From assembly GCA_003215555.1 (NCBI GenBank), contig QCKE01000001.1, forward strand, positions 62,001-126,000: a DNA stretch of 64,000 nucleotides, given 5' to 3'. A model generated the notes under the pieces. It was not told the DNA's origin, made no database searches, and saw only the letters and a list, made by a program, of their open reading frames with translations. Positions 24,705 through 33,295 of the stretch are shown here, in pieces. Position 1 is the first letter of the stretch; every line of letters begins with the position of its first letter. The translations under genes and the position numbers were made by a program. The stretch is from Prochlorococcus sp. AG-409-K04 (GTDB lineage: Bacteria > Cyanobacteriota > Cyanobacteriia > PCC-6307 > Cyanobiaceae).

Positions 24705-24889
24705 AAAAATTGATAGGAAAAATAACTATTTTCAAAAGAATTTAAAAATTTTTTGATCAATATTTGAAAACATTTTTTCAATAGAAAAATCATATTACTT
24801 GAATAGCAAATTCATAGTAGATACAGAGTAAAGTCCTTAAAGCAACTTATTTATCACATTTAGATTTTTTTCTTGTCATCGTATAAGAA

Positions 24890-25159
24890 ATGAAACTTTT
24901 GTTGCATAAAATGTCTACTCAAGAACTGCTTGAAGATTCGCTAAAACAACCTGAAATTGGACAAACATCAAAATTCCATTGGCATGCAACGCCAATAGGA
25001 ATTGCAGCTTTGTGCAAGAAGGAAGTTTCAGAATCTTCTACTAGAGCATCTTATGAAGATGCTCTTAAAGAGGGGTTAGAAGTGGGTCTTGATCTAAGCA
25101 GAGAAGAAAGAGAATCACATTATTCAAAAAAAGGATTGGTCATACTTTTTTACTCTTAA
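24890..25159 (+). CDS. hypothetical protein
   Basis: An 89-residue product, or 82 from Met8 (MSTQELLEDSLKQPEIGQTS), the more natural start. It is a soluble acidic protein with a helical centre (RASYEDALKEGLEVGLDLSR) and a hydrophobic end (GLVILFYS). No domain is recognised. Confidence 0.45.
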   Translation: MKLLLHKMSTQELLEDSLKQPEIGQTSKFHWHATPIGIAALCKKEVSESSTRASYEDALKEGLEVGLDLSREERESHYSKKGLVILFYS

Positions 25160-25361
25160 TTTTTATAATAAAAATTCAGTCTGCAATTAATAAAGAGTAT
25201 CAATGTTTTCAAGTAAGGAATAAGAAATCTTAGATAATTGATTGCTTCATTTAATGCAACCTCAAAATCAAAGCAAACGCACAAAAAAATCGTCTACTTT
25301 TTTATCTAATTAAACAAATTATTTTTTTTTCAATCAACATATATACAGCAAGTATCTGGTA

Positions 25362-26669
25362 ATGCATTTTTCAAGCCAAGGAATTAGAAAAAGCTTAGGA
25401 CCTGGGATCATTCTAGCGGGTGCCTGTATTGGAGGGTCACATTTAATGTCCTCCACTACAGCTGGTGCAAGATTTGGTTTTGCTTTGGTTGGTTTAATAT
25501 TGCTAACCAATTTATTTAAATATCCATTTTTACTTGTTGGCACTCGTTTCACAGCAGTTACTGGCCTTTCCCTACTAGAAGGCTTTCAACAGAGAAATAA
25601 ACTTTATCTACCTATATATCTCATAGTGAGCTTGATAACAGGAACATTTACAATTGCAGCTGTAAGTTTTGTAACTGGCGTTCTCCTAACCAATATTCCT
25701 TTTCTTCAAGCCTTCCCACCAATGGATTTATCTATCTGGGTCCTTGTCATTAGTGGATTAATACTACTTTTAGGGCAATATAAAGCACTTGATCGAATAT
25801 CAAAAATACTTGTGTTACTACTTTCTGTTCTAACAAGTTTTGCATTTTTATCGCTATTAAAAGAAAATTCTATTTCATTGGTTGACATAAATATTTTTAA
25901 TAGTTATCCAAGTCCATGGACTTTAGAAAATTTATCTTTTCTAATTCCTTTAATGGGATGGATGCCAGGTCCAGTTGAATTATGTGTATGGCCTTCTCTT
26001 TGGATGTTTTCAAGATCAAAAGAAGTTAAGTATGTAGCAAAGATCAAAGAAGCTGAATTTGATTTTAATCTTGGTTATTTAATTACTGTTGTGACAGCAC
26101 TGCTTTTCGTCTCTCTTGGTGCTTTCACAATGTATCAAAGTGGAGATGTCATGCTGTCTGGGAGTGGTGTCACCTTTGCCCAAAACCTCATTAAACTTTA
26201 TACCGAGTCAATCGGCAATTGGGCTAAATGGATTATTGTTCCAGCTTCTTTTGCTGCAATGTTTAGCACTACATTGACATGCTTAGATGCTTATCCAAGA
26301 AGTATTTCTGCTGTACAAGGTCTTTTGAAAAATAAAGATAGAGGTATTACTTCCTCAAGGTCAGAAAATAAACGTTTAAAGATATGGATAATACTTCATT
26401 TTTTTACTGCATTATCAGCTCTCTTAATAGCAAAATCTGGCGAAATCAGCGTCAAAGATTTTGTCTTTGGGGCAATGACAGGAAGCTTTTTAACAGCTCC
26501 TATATTTGCCTGGATGGCAATGGATACTATAAACAGTCCTTTAGTTGAAAAGAAGCATCAATATGGTCCGTGGCTGAAATCCTTATGTTGGATAGGCTTG
26601 GCTTTCTTGGTAAGTTTTAGTTTACTATTTATAGCTAATTCATTTTTCGGATTAGGGGTTAAAAGCTAA
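25362..26669 (+). CDS. NRAMP-related transporter lacking canonical metal-site residues
   Basis: A 435-residue membrane protein with about 11 helices. The order and lengths of helices match the NRAMP family of proton-coupled Mn/Fe transporters. At helix 1 the canonical DPGN is replaced by IGGSH (residues 23-27, in AGACIGGSHLMSSTTAGARF). At helix 6 the MPH motif is replaced by WMPGPVELCVWPS (200-212). These changes define a divergent branch seen in several bacteria, whose substrate need not be Mn2+. Confidence 0.75.
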   Translation: MHFSSQGIRKSLGPGIILAGACIGGSHLMSSTTAGARFGFALVGLILLTNLFKYPFLLVGTRFTAVTGLSLLEGFQQRNKLYLPIYLIVSLITGTFTIAAVSFVTGVLLTNIPFLQAFPPMDLSIWVLVISGLILLLGQYKALDRISKILVLLLSVLTSFAFLSLLKENSISLVDINIFNSYPSPWTLENLSFLIPLMGWMPGPVELCVWPSLWMFSRSKEVKYVAKIKEAEFDFNLGYLITVVTALLFVSLGAFTMYQSGDVMLSGSGVTFAQNLIKLYTESIGNWAKWIIVPASFAAMFSTTLTCLDAYPRSISAVQGLLKNKDRGITSSRSENKRLKIWIILHFFTALSALLIAKSGEISVKDFVFGAMTGSFLTAPIFAWMAMDTINSPLVEKKHQYGPWLKSLCWIGLAFLVSFSLLFIANSFFGLGVKS

Positions 26670-26698
26670 TCAAATAGCACGTATGTACAAAATCACAT

Positions 26699-26736
26699 AA
26701 AATCATATAGTTTCCAACTAAAAACTATATGATTTT
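26699..26736. terminator. bidirectional AT-rich hairpin between convergent genes
   Basis: AAAATCATATAGTTT, a loop of eight bases and AAACTATATGATTTT form a perfect 15-base-pair stem with a T-run. It lies between the NRAMP-type gene and the minus-strand MIF-family gene. Confidence 0.75.
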
Positions 26737-26765
26737 TCTTCCGTATATCTACAAATTAGAGCTGT

Positions 26766-27104
26766 TTATCCAAAAGTTCTTCCATCCCAACCCCAAAACT
26801 TAGCTGGAATATCTTCAAAACTTATATAGATACGATTGGCAGGAATAGAAATTTCTTTTTCAATTAATTTGCAAAAAGTGGCAGCCATAATTCCTGGATT
26901 TAAAGAGCCAATGGATTTCACCTCCACATAACACGAAGCTTTGGAACTGCCTGCAAATGTCATTGGCACATTAGTTTCAAGTAAAGTCATAACATATTGC
27001 TCAGGCTTACCTGTCATCTCAGATAATTGGTTCGATAGGAGTTGAAGAAATGATTCTTCATTTTCAACTCTAGAGATTGAGGTTCTCACGATAATTAGGG
27101 GCAT
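26766..27104 (-). CDS. MIF/phenylpyruvate tautomerase family protein
   Basis: A 112-residue protein of the macrophage-migration-inhibitory-factor/tautomerase fold. It begins MPLIIVRTSI, so Pro2, exposed after Met removal, can be the catalytic base. The mid-part GKPEQYVMTLLETNVPMTFA and the GSSKASCYVEVKSIGSLNPG segment are typical, and the end FEDIPAKFWGWDGRTFG is the usual C-terminal signature. Trimers of this fold tautomerise phenylpyruvate or similar acids; the natural substrate is unknown. Confidence 0.9.
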   Translation of the reverse strand: MPLIIVRTSISRVENEESFLQLLSNQLSEMTGKPEQYVMTLLETNVPMTFAGSSKASCYVEVKSIGSLNPGIMAATFCKLIEKEISIPANRIYISFEDIPAKFWGWDGRTFG

Positions 27105-27195
27105 GATTAATTAAAAGAGAAATAATCTTATTATCTACTTTTAGCAATTATCAAAAACAACTAGCAAATACTTAGATATTATTTACTAATAAAAA

Positions 27196-27588
27196 TTAAT
27201 CATGACTAGAAAATGAATGCTTTGAAAGGATATCAAAATCAATGTACTTCAATGTACTTATCTCAGTCGCTTCCATTCTAACTAACGGAGCCATTCCATC
27301 ATCATAGGCCTCCTTCCATCTTTGTGCACACAAACACCAGTGATCTCCAACCTTCAATCCTCCAAATCCATACTGTGGAGCAGGGGTGGATAAATCATTT
27401 CCCTGGGCCTTGCTATAACGAAGGAAAGAATCCGTCATAACACAACAGACAGTATGAATGCCATGATCAGAAGAATCTGTTCTACAACTACCATCTCGAA
27501 ACCAACCAGTAAGAGGTTCACAGCTACATTTTTTCAATGCTTGTCCAAAAACATTTTTTGCTTGAATTACGTTAATGTTTTCCTCCAT
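27196..27588 (-). CDS. DUF2237 family protein
   Basis: A 130-residue soluble protein. The start MEENINVIQAKNVFGQALKK is used because the family begins there; the frame continues 42 codons upstream. Family signatures are CSCEPLTGWFRDGSCRTDSS, then GIHTVCCVMTDSFLRYSKAQ, GNDLSTPAPQYGFGGLKVGD and WCLCAQRWKEAYDDGMAPLV. Several conserved Cys suggest a metal or disulfide site. The function of the family is unknown. Confidence 0.87.
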   Translation of the reverse strand: MEENINVIQAKNVFGQALKKCSCEPLTGWFRDGSCRTDSSDHGIHTVCCVMTDSFLRYSKAQGNDLSTPAPQYGFGGLKVGDHWCLCAQRWKEAYDDGMAPLVRMEATEISTLKYIDFDILSKHSFSSHD

Positions 27589-27769
27589 AATAAATAAACC
27601 ACCTAATAAATATTTTCTAAAATCATAGTATCTAGAAGGAAATATAGGTAAAGCCATTTTCATGCATCTTATCGAACAATGTATTAGAGCTAAAAAAATG
27701 ATGTTTTTGATCATTAATGTCTACATATAGCAATCTATAAATAGTCATTAATGATCTATGCCTAAAAGT

Positions 27770-28435
27770 CTAATCTCCGAGTCTACGCAAAAAATTATTA
27801 TAAGCTTGAAAGATCAAGTCAAGTTGGGGAGACTGCCCATGCTTAGCAAGCAATCCTTTTGCTCCAGCTTCTAAGCCAAACAAAATATTTCTATCTTCAT
27901 TGCTAGATATATAACTTTGAATCCACCCTACACAAACGAGCCTTTCCCCCTTTGTAACTTCTTTTACCGCATGTAAACTAGTACTTGGATAAAAAACAGC
28001 TTCCCCTTCTGAAAGCTTTATTTCTTCTATCTCTTGGGTTGTTTGAATGCAAAGTTCACCACCATCATAAGAATTTTTTGAACTTAAAAATAAAGTAAAG
28101 GAGATATCACTTCTACCAGTTTTCATATAAGCATTATCCACATGCATTGCATATCCTTGTGAAAGAAGAGATTTTGAAAACATTACTCCATGAATCTTTC
28201 TTGGAATACAAAAACTCTTAACAAGAGGGTCTGATGCAATTTGCTTGGCTACCTTATGACTACATTCAATTGAAAGGCTCGAATTTTTATTTAATTGAAG
28301 GTTGTTCTTCCCTTTTTCAGCATAAGGTCCAGCTGTTTTCTTGCCATCTTCCCAATCATCTTTATTGCTCAAAAGTTGCTTTTTAAGAGAACTCACTTCG
28401 CTTTCATTAAAAAGTCTGTGCACAAGGCATTCCAT
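27770..28435 (-). CDS. Fe(II)/2-oxoglutarate PKHD-type hydroxylase (PiuC/YbiX-like)
   Basis: A 221-residue oxygenase of the PKHD/YbiX group. Iron ligands are His98 and Asp100 (YAMHVDNAYM) and His155 (STSLHAVKEV). Arg165 in GERLVCVGWIQS binds 2-oxoglutarate. The N-terminal WEDGKKTAGPYAEKGKNNLQ is typical of the family. In some bacteria such genes are near iron-uptake genes. Here the neighbours are DUF2237 and a desaturase, so no substrate can be named. Confidence 0.9.
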   Translation of the reverse strand: MECLVHRLFNESEVSSLKKQLLSNKDDWEDGKKTAGPYAEKGKNNLQLNKNSSLSIECSHKVAKQIASDPLVKSFCIPRKIHGVMFSKSLLSQGYAMHVDNAYMKTGRSDISFTLFLSSKNSYDGGELCIQTTQEIEEIKLSEGEAVFYPSTSLHAVKEVTKGERLVCVGWIQSYISSNEDRNILFGLEAGAKGLLAKHGQSPQLDLIFQAYNNFLRRLGD

Positions 28436-28646
28436 TTTAGAACAACTATCTCAATAAATTAAACGCAAACTAGCGTTATTAAAGAGTAATTAAACAAACA
28501 AGTGTCTTTTCTTAGATAATAATCCTTCTGCAAATAGGCTATAAAAAAAATTACAAGCCCATTAAAATCATAACCAAGCAAGTTGCGCTAGAGTAAGTTA
28601 CGCGGAAATATAAGAATAGAAGTAAAGATTAACAGCAAAGTTTATA

Positions 28647-29780
28647 TTAAATAGAAGAAAGCTCTTGCAAGTTTTCATCCCACAAAATATATTTAAAGCA
28701 AGCTGGTATATCTTGAAGTTTTAGATACTTTGCTCCTGATAAAAGACTTTTATTGCGGTTGTGACAAGCACGTAAATTGTAATTTGGTATACTTTCACAT
28801 AAATGATGAATACTATGATAGGAGATATCAGCTAGAAACCAATTCAAAACTCTAGGCAAAACCAAATTACTACTACCTTGTGTTGCCCCAAGAAATAAAT
28901 CCCATTGATCAGTTCTATGAGCATATGAACCTTCATAATTATGTTGAACAAAAAATATGCATATAAAAATAGCAGCAGAGATCATCATAATTATAGAGTA
29001 ACAACTCCAAAACAAACCTGCACCAAGCCATCTACTCATTAAAAACCAGCTAGTTATAACCAAGAAATTGTTAGCAACTAAATCTATTAACTCTCCAGAA
29101 GTATCACCATAACCAGAATATTTAGGTTTAAATCTTGAAGCAATAGAGAATAAATTTAAGAAATCACCATTTAAAATTTTAAATAGTAATTCACTAAGTA
29201 AAGAGCCAAGAAAAGTTGCCATTGCAACTATTAATGTCAACCTAGGTTTGATTACTAAATAGAAAAAACCTCCAGGAAACAACATCAACCAATGTCGACT
29301 AATTGAATATAATAATTTTTTTAATTTAGGTAATGATTCATATTCCTGCAAAGTCAAAACATCAACAGGTCCTCGATAAACCTCCCAGTTACCATTGTTT
29401 CTATGGTGAAAAGCATGATCACGAGACCATGGATATTGTGGAATAGCATTAAGGACTCCTAGAAAAAAACCTATTACACGATTAAGCCAACGTGAGCGAA
29501 AAAGAGATCTATGACCACAATCATGCATCAATGAGAATGCACGAGATGATAATAAAGATAAAATTATAAGTATGGGTGAAATTGCCAGGTATCTAGGCAA
29601 AGCAGAAGTAATGGATGAATTAATTATTGATATCAATATCCACAAACCCATTATGGGAAATAGTGTAGAAAGAACCTGCCATGAAGCTCTAAAGTTGCTT
29701 CTCCTCAAATAAGGAGAAAGGACAAAATCACTGCGACTTATTAAGTGTTTCTTTTCCAATACCAATTCAATATCCTTCAC
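28647..29780 (-). CDS. membrane fatty acid desaturase-like protein
   Basis: A 377-residue protein with about four membrane helices and three His boxes typical of the di-iron membrane desaturase/hydroxylase superfamily: HDCGH (86-90), HAFHH (122-126) and HSIHH (322-326). An extra HNYEGSYAHR segment precedes the last box. The overall order matches acyl-lipid (DesA-type) desaturases, which put double bonds into thylakoid lipids. A carotenoid enzyme is less likely but not excluded. Confidence 0.85.
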   Translation of the reverse strand: MKDIELVLEKKHLISRSDFVLSPYLRRSNFRASWQVLSTLFPIMGLWILISIINSSITSALPRYLAISPILIILSLLSSRAFSLMHDCGHRSLFRSRWLNRVIGFFLGVLNAIPQYPWSRDHAFHHRNNGNWEVYRGPVDVLTLQEYESLPKLKKLLYSISRHWLMLFPGGFFYLVIKPRLTLIVAMATFLGSLLSELLFKILNGDFLNLFSIASRFKPKYSGYGDTSGELIDLVANNFLVITSWFLMSRWLGAGLFWSCYSIIMMISAAIFICIFFVQHNYEGSYAHRTDQWDLFLGATQGSSNLVLPRVLNWFLADISYHSIHHLCESIPNYNLRACHNRNKSLLSGAKYLKLQDIPACFKYILWDENLQELSSI

Positions 29781-30083
29781 AATGGATCTTAACCAAAGCC
29801 AATGCCTTTATTTTGTATAAGTGCTAATAGACTTAACTATTTTTAAATAATTCAAAAAGGGACTAAGGATTTAGCTTTTAGCCTATCAGCGTGCAATGGA
29901 ATATTCTTTAAAGCAATTAAAATACTTGCTGCAATTATATTTCTAAAGTCTTAGTTATTTCAATAGAAATGAAGCAAGATAGATCTCAAATTTCAAAGAA
30001 TTAATCTCTCAGAAGATTATGCACTATAAATGAATAAGAGCAGTTATTAATTACAAATCCATTCTTAATAATTACGATCTTAT
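29781..30083. other. intergenic stretch, no gene seen
   Basis: About 300 bases upstream of the desaturase and downstream of 30084-30365. Only very short frames are present (16 codons or less). It probably holds the desaturase promoter. Confidence 0.4.
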
Positions 30084-30365
30084 TTAAAATTTTGTTGTTT
30101 CTCGAACAACAAAGCTACTCTTAGTGACCAATTCAGAACCTTTTACCACTAAACCTTTGGCACTGGAAATCTCACCTTTTAATCCTTCAAGTTTTAATTG
30201 CTCAATCATTGTCTGAATGACTTGAGCTTCGACCAGCTTCTCGTCTATAGAACCCGGTGTAATCTTCTCAAAAAGCTTTCCAGCTTTAGCTTTGACCACT
30301 TCAGAAGAATTGGTTATTCTTAGTAAAATCATGTTCAAAAGAAAGTCAGAAAAATCTACTAGCAA
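30084..30365 (-). CDS. conserved small cyanobacterial protein
   Basis: A 93-residue product. The likely start is Met12 (MILLRITNSSEVVKAKAGKL), with the conserved run EKITPGSIDEKLVEAQVIQT, then GLKGEISSAKGLVVKGSELV. It is soluble and alpha/beta-like, and resembles small conserved proteins found across cyanobacteria. Role unknown. Confidence 0.6.
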   Translation of the reverse strand: MLVDFSDFLLNMILLRITNSSEVVKAKAGKLFEKITPGSIDEKLVEAQVIQTMIEQLKLEGLKGEISSAKGLVVKGSELVTKSSFVVRETTKF

Positions 30366-30783
30366 GTCATAGTATATTTTGTCATCAATTAAGACGAGTA
30401 AATATGAATAGATTTCTTATATATCTACAGGATTTTGCCATAAAAAAAAGTTATTTTATATCATTAAGGAAAAGCAAAACGCTATGACATTCTCAGATCA
30501 AAATATTTGGAAAAATTTGAAAATTTAGGTTGTGTAAACACTTTCTTAATTAAACGGTTGTATGACTCATCAAAGCAGCTGATTAAATATATTTGACTTA
30601 GGTACAACATCTAGAAATCCAGGCTCTAAGAAAATTCGAAACAAATAATTATATAAGGAAATCAAGCTATTAGCTATAACTTCTTACAAAGTAATCTGTC
30701 ATTCTAATAATTAGGTACTTTAAAATCTAAAAAATGTAGACATTTATCTTTTTACAAGTAATTGATAAAAGAACTAATGTTAT
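30366..30783. other. intergenic stretch, no gene seen
   Basis: About 420 bases with only trivial open frames in all six readings. No obvious hairpin or repeat. A small RNA or leader here cannot be excluded. Confidence 0.4.
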
Positions 30784-30984
30784 TTAAATTTGCTTCTCAA
30801 CAAAACAAGCAGGAATAATAAAAGGAGTTTTACGAGAATTAACAACGCATTCAAACCTTGTCTCTACACATCTATTTTTCTCTCTAACTAAACACTGCTT
30901 AGAATAGCCTTTAAACATATCACTAACCAAATTAGCTATAAAGACTGCTAGTAAAATTTGAAAAAAACTCAAGGACTTACTCAT
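30784..30984 (-). CDS. small Cys-containing protein with N-terminal anchor
   Basis: A 66-residue product. The N-terminal hydrophobic segment (~6-22, SFFQILLAVFIANLVSDMF) may be a signal or anchor. Then comes a short Cys-rich region: KQCLVREKNRCVETRFECVV...ACFVEKQI, four Cys. Disulfides outside the cytoplasm are possible. No family is recognised. Confidence 0.5.
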   Translation of the reverse strand: MSKSLSFFQILLAVFIANLVSDMFKGYSKQCLVREKNRCVETRFECVVNSRKTPFIIPACFVEKQI

Positions 30985-31333
30985 TTGTAAACAATATAGA
31001 AATGATTTATGCGACTATTCTATGAAGTATATAAAAAAATACAAAGGTCTGAGAAATTGGGAAGCAAGAAAAAAATAATGTTAGTTTGTCTAAACCTATA
31101 GATCTCTAATAAAAACAAGGGTGCATAGATATCGATAGAGTAAAAGCTAAAACTGAGTAATTTAAATATTTCTAAGCATTTATACAGTGCTTGGGAAGCC
31201 AATAAATAAGTATTTTTATCAGCACTCGCCTCAACCTGGTCATGCCAATTATAGAATTAATTAAATCTCATAAAGATCCTTAATAGAAAAAAATTTTTTC
31301 TTGGTAATTTAGTCTATCTATATAGAAGAACAA
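30985..31333. other. intergenic stretch with one doubtful frame
   Basis: About 350 bases. A 60-codon minus-strand frame (31020-31202) is rich in Phe, Leu and Tyr in a way expected from AT-rich noise, so it is not called. Confidence 0.35.
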
Positions 31334-31567
31334 GTGGGGGCTACAATGAAAAATCAAATCAAGATTCTTTTCTACTCTTTCGCTTGGCTGTTGTCCTGGA
31401 TAATTCTTAGTTCAATCATCAATGCTGGGCTTATCTCTACAAATGTTTATGCCGAAGGTGAAAAAGGAAACTTTATAACTTTCTTTATGGTGGGAATACT
31501 TGCTCTTAGTGGTGCTTTTTCCCTATATAAAGAGGTTTTTCCTGAAAGCAACAAAGCTATAAAGTAA
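31334..31567 (+). CDS. small two-span membrane protein
   Basis: A 77-residue product, or 73 from Met5 (MKNQIKILFYSFAWLLSWII). The first hydrophobic segment (~8-34) ends NVYAEGEKG and could be a cleaved signal peptide (VYA). The second helix (~47-66, FITFFMVGILALSGAFSLY) is followed by a polar tail. Role unknown. Confidence 0.5.
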   Translation: MGATMKNQIKILFYSFAWLLSWIILSSIINAGLISTNVYAEGEKGNFITFFMVGILALSGAFSLYKEVFPESNKAIK

Positions 31568-31864
31568 TTTGTTTAGAGATAAATACTAGCATTTTTTTTT
31601 ACAAATAAAACCCTCCATGAGTACCTGATTTTTTACCTAGTTGCACAGGCTGCTTTCACATAGACGGCTCAAAATCGTAGGGATGAATTCCTAATTTCTT
31701 TAAAACCTTAAAAATAAAATCAAGATCATAATCATCACTATATCAAGTACTCACGTTTAACGATCAACCTTCTTAAAAAATAAATAAGCATATTTTTTAA
31801 TTGTTTGAATAAAAAACTTGAAGATCAAAAAATACACATTAGAATAAAGTAAATAATTGATTAT

Positions 31865-32035
31865 ATGATGGAACAAAAGAAGAGGCGTCGTAAAAATTTC
31901 AACAAGCTTTTCAACCCTAGCAATCAAGGGTTGTCTCCCTACGACTTGACGTATGTTACTGCTATAAACAACAAAAAAAGAAATCAAGAGCTTCTTTTAG
32001 AGAATGATTTCAAAAATGATAGGAATGCAGCCTAA
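31865..32035 (+). CDS. 56-residue basic protein, overlapping next gene
   Basis: A short frame read directly: MMEQKKRRRKNFNKLFNPSN, then QGLSPYDLTYVTAINNKKRN and QELLLENDFKNDRNAA. Its stop overlaps the next ATG by one base (TAATG), a translational-coupling layout that supports both genes. A 76-codon minus-strand frame over this region looks like noise. The strongly basic start might bind nucleic acid (guess). Confidence 0.5.
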   Translation: MMEQKKRRRKNFNKLFNPSNQGLSPYDLTYVTAINNKKRNQELLLENDFKNDRNAA

Positions 32036-32232
32036 TGGTTTTCCCTTTATTTAAATCAATGACTGAACTACTTCTGCCGGTTAAGCAAGAAGAAAAAATC
32101 AAAAGAGAAAAAGGATTTGCCAGTCAAGAAGCCATGTATAAATATATAAAACTTACCGAGCAAATGAATAAAAGAGTAAAGCGAAGAATGGCAAAAAGAA
32201 TTTTAGAGCAATCTTTAAAAAAGAGAGCTTAA
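32035..32232 (+). CDS. small basic helical protein
   Basis: A 65-residue protein, very Lys/Arg-rich in the C-terminal half (QMNKRVKRRMAKRILEQSLK). It is coupled to the preceding gene by a one-base overlap. Soluble and helical. No family is recognised. Confidence 0.5.
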   Translation: MVFPLFKSMTELLLPVKQEEKIKREKGFASQEAMYKYIKLTEQMNKRVKRRMAKRILEQSLKKRA

Positions 32233-32242
32233 GTCATTTCAT

Positions 32243-32347
32243 TCAAAGCAAAAAGAGAATAGAACCTGCCATAAAAACTGTGAAATAAGCTAAAAAGCTA
32301 ATATTAGGTAGAAAAGAAAAAACATCATTGTCAAAAGCAATAGACAT
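32243..32347 (-). CDS. 34-residue single-span protein
   Basis: A short frame read directly: MSIAFDNDVFSFLPNISFLA, then YFTVFMAGSILFLL. One membrane helix follows a short polar start, the layout of tiny photosystem or cytochrome subunits. I do not match it to a named one. It converges with 32035-32232. Confidence 0.45.
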   Translation of the reverse strand: MSIAFDNDVFSFLPNISFLAYFTVFMAGSILFLL

Positions 32348-32653
32348 TTCTTACTTGCATAATTCTAACAAGTTCAACTTTAATATTTAGGACTTTTTAC
32401 CAGATATAAAACTTAAAAAAAAGGGAACTGAGAAAAAATATCCATTGAGTTTTACTTACCTAAATATTATCTTGCTATAATTAAACTAGAAATGTTTTCT
32501 CCAAATATAGAAAATCAATATATAAATGATGAGCAAATTCTCATTTATATAGTAACTTTAATACATCAGTTAAGAAGAAAGAAATAGTACAAATTAAATA
32601 TGGTATCTATACTGCCCATCATTTTTTAGAAATTTTATGGATCTATTTAACAG
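32348..32653. other. intergenic stretch with possible 31-codon gene
   Basis: About 300 bases. A TATAAT at 32475-32480 precedes an ATG at 32492 that opens a 31-codon frame (32492-32587, MFSPNIENQYINDEQILIYI). The frame is too short to call firmly. Nothing else stands out. Confidence 0.3.
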
Positions 32654-33133
32654 CTATAAAGCCAAAGCAACTTCTATAGCTGCTATTAATTCTTCATTTG
32701 ATGGTTCAATACCTGGTTGAAACCTAGCAATAACATTACCATCTTTACCTACTAAAAACTTTTCAAAGTTCCAAGAAACATCTCCTTGTGGTTCTACTTT
32801 ATTAAGAGTTGTATATGGCTCTGTAGTATTACCTTTTGCATGAACTTTATTAAATATTTCAAAATTCGCACCAAAAGTAGAGGAACAAAACTCTTTGATT
32901 TCATTTACGGTCCCTGGTTCCTGCCCTCCAAAATCATTACATGGAAAACCAAGAACTACAAATCCTTGATCTTGATATTTATCATGAAGAGCCTGCAATC
33001 CTGAATACTGAGGAGTATTGCCACAACGACTAGCAACATTAACTATTAACATCACTTTGCCTAGATAATCACCAAGTTGTTTTTTGCCTCCACTAGAGGA
33101 TTCAACGACAATGTCTTTTACGTTAACCAACAT
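32654..33133 (-). CDS. glutathione peroxidase (Cys type)
   Basis: A 159-residue thiol peroxidase. Cys37 (NVASRCGNTPQY) is the active residue in place of selenocysteine. The Gln of the catalytic set is in PCNDFGGQEPG (~71), and Trp in DVSWNFEKFLV. It reduces lipid and organic hydroperoxides, in cyanobacteria often with NADPH/thioredoxin rather than glutathione. Length is normal, and no signal peptide is present. Confidence 0.93.
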   Translation of the reverse strand: MLVNVKDIVVESSSGGKKQLGDYLGKVMLIVNVASRCGNTPQYSGLQALHDKYQDQGFVVLGFPCNDFGGQEPGTVNEIKEFCSSTFGANFEIFNKVHAKGNTTEPYTTLNKVEPQGDVSWNFEKFLVGKDGNVIARFQPGIEPSNEELIAAIEVALAL

Positions 33134-33295
33134 AATAGTAAAAGTTACTTTTATCTATTATCAATAATTTTTCCATAAAAATTAAAAACTCAAGCCAAAG
33201 GTTATTGTTTAAAAACAAAATTAAAATGTTTTCAAGCTAGCTATATGCATTTATTCGGAAGTGAGTAGTAAATAATTTCATGAATTCCACCTTCT

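Noticed and set aside
31020-31202. 60-codon minus-strand frame
   Set aside because: Low-complexity Phe/Leu/Tyr composition, no ribosome site and no family.
31757-31987. 76-codon minus-strand frame
   Set aside because: Covers the coupled plus-strand gene 31865-32035; Phe/Tyr/Ile content typical of AT-rich noise.
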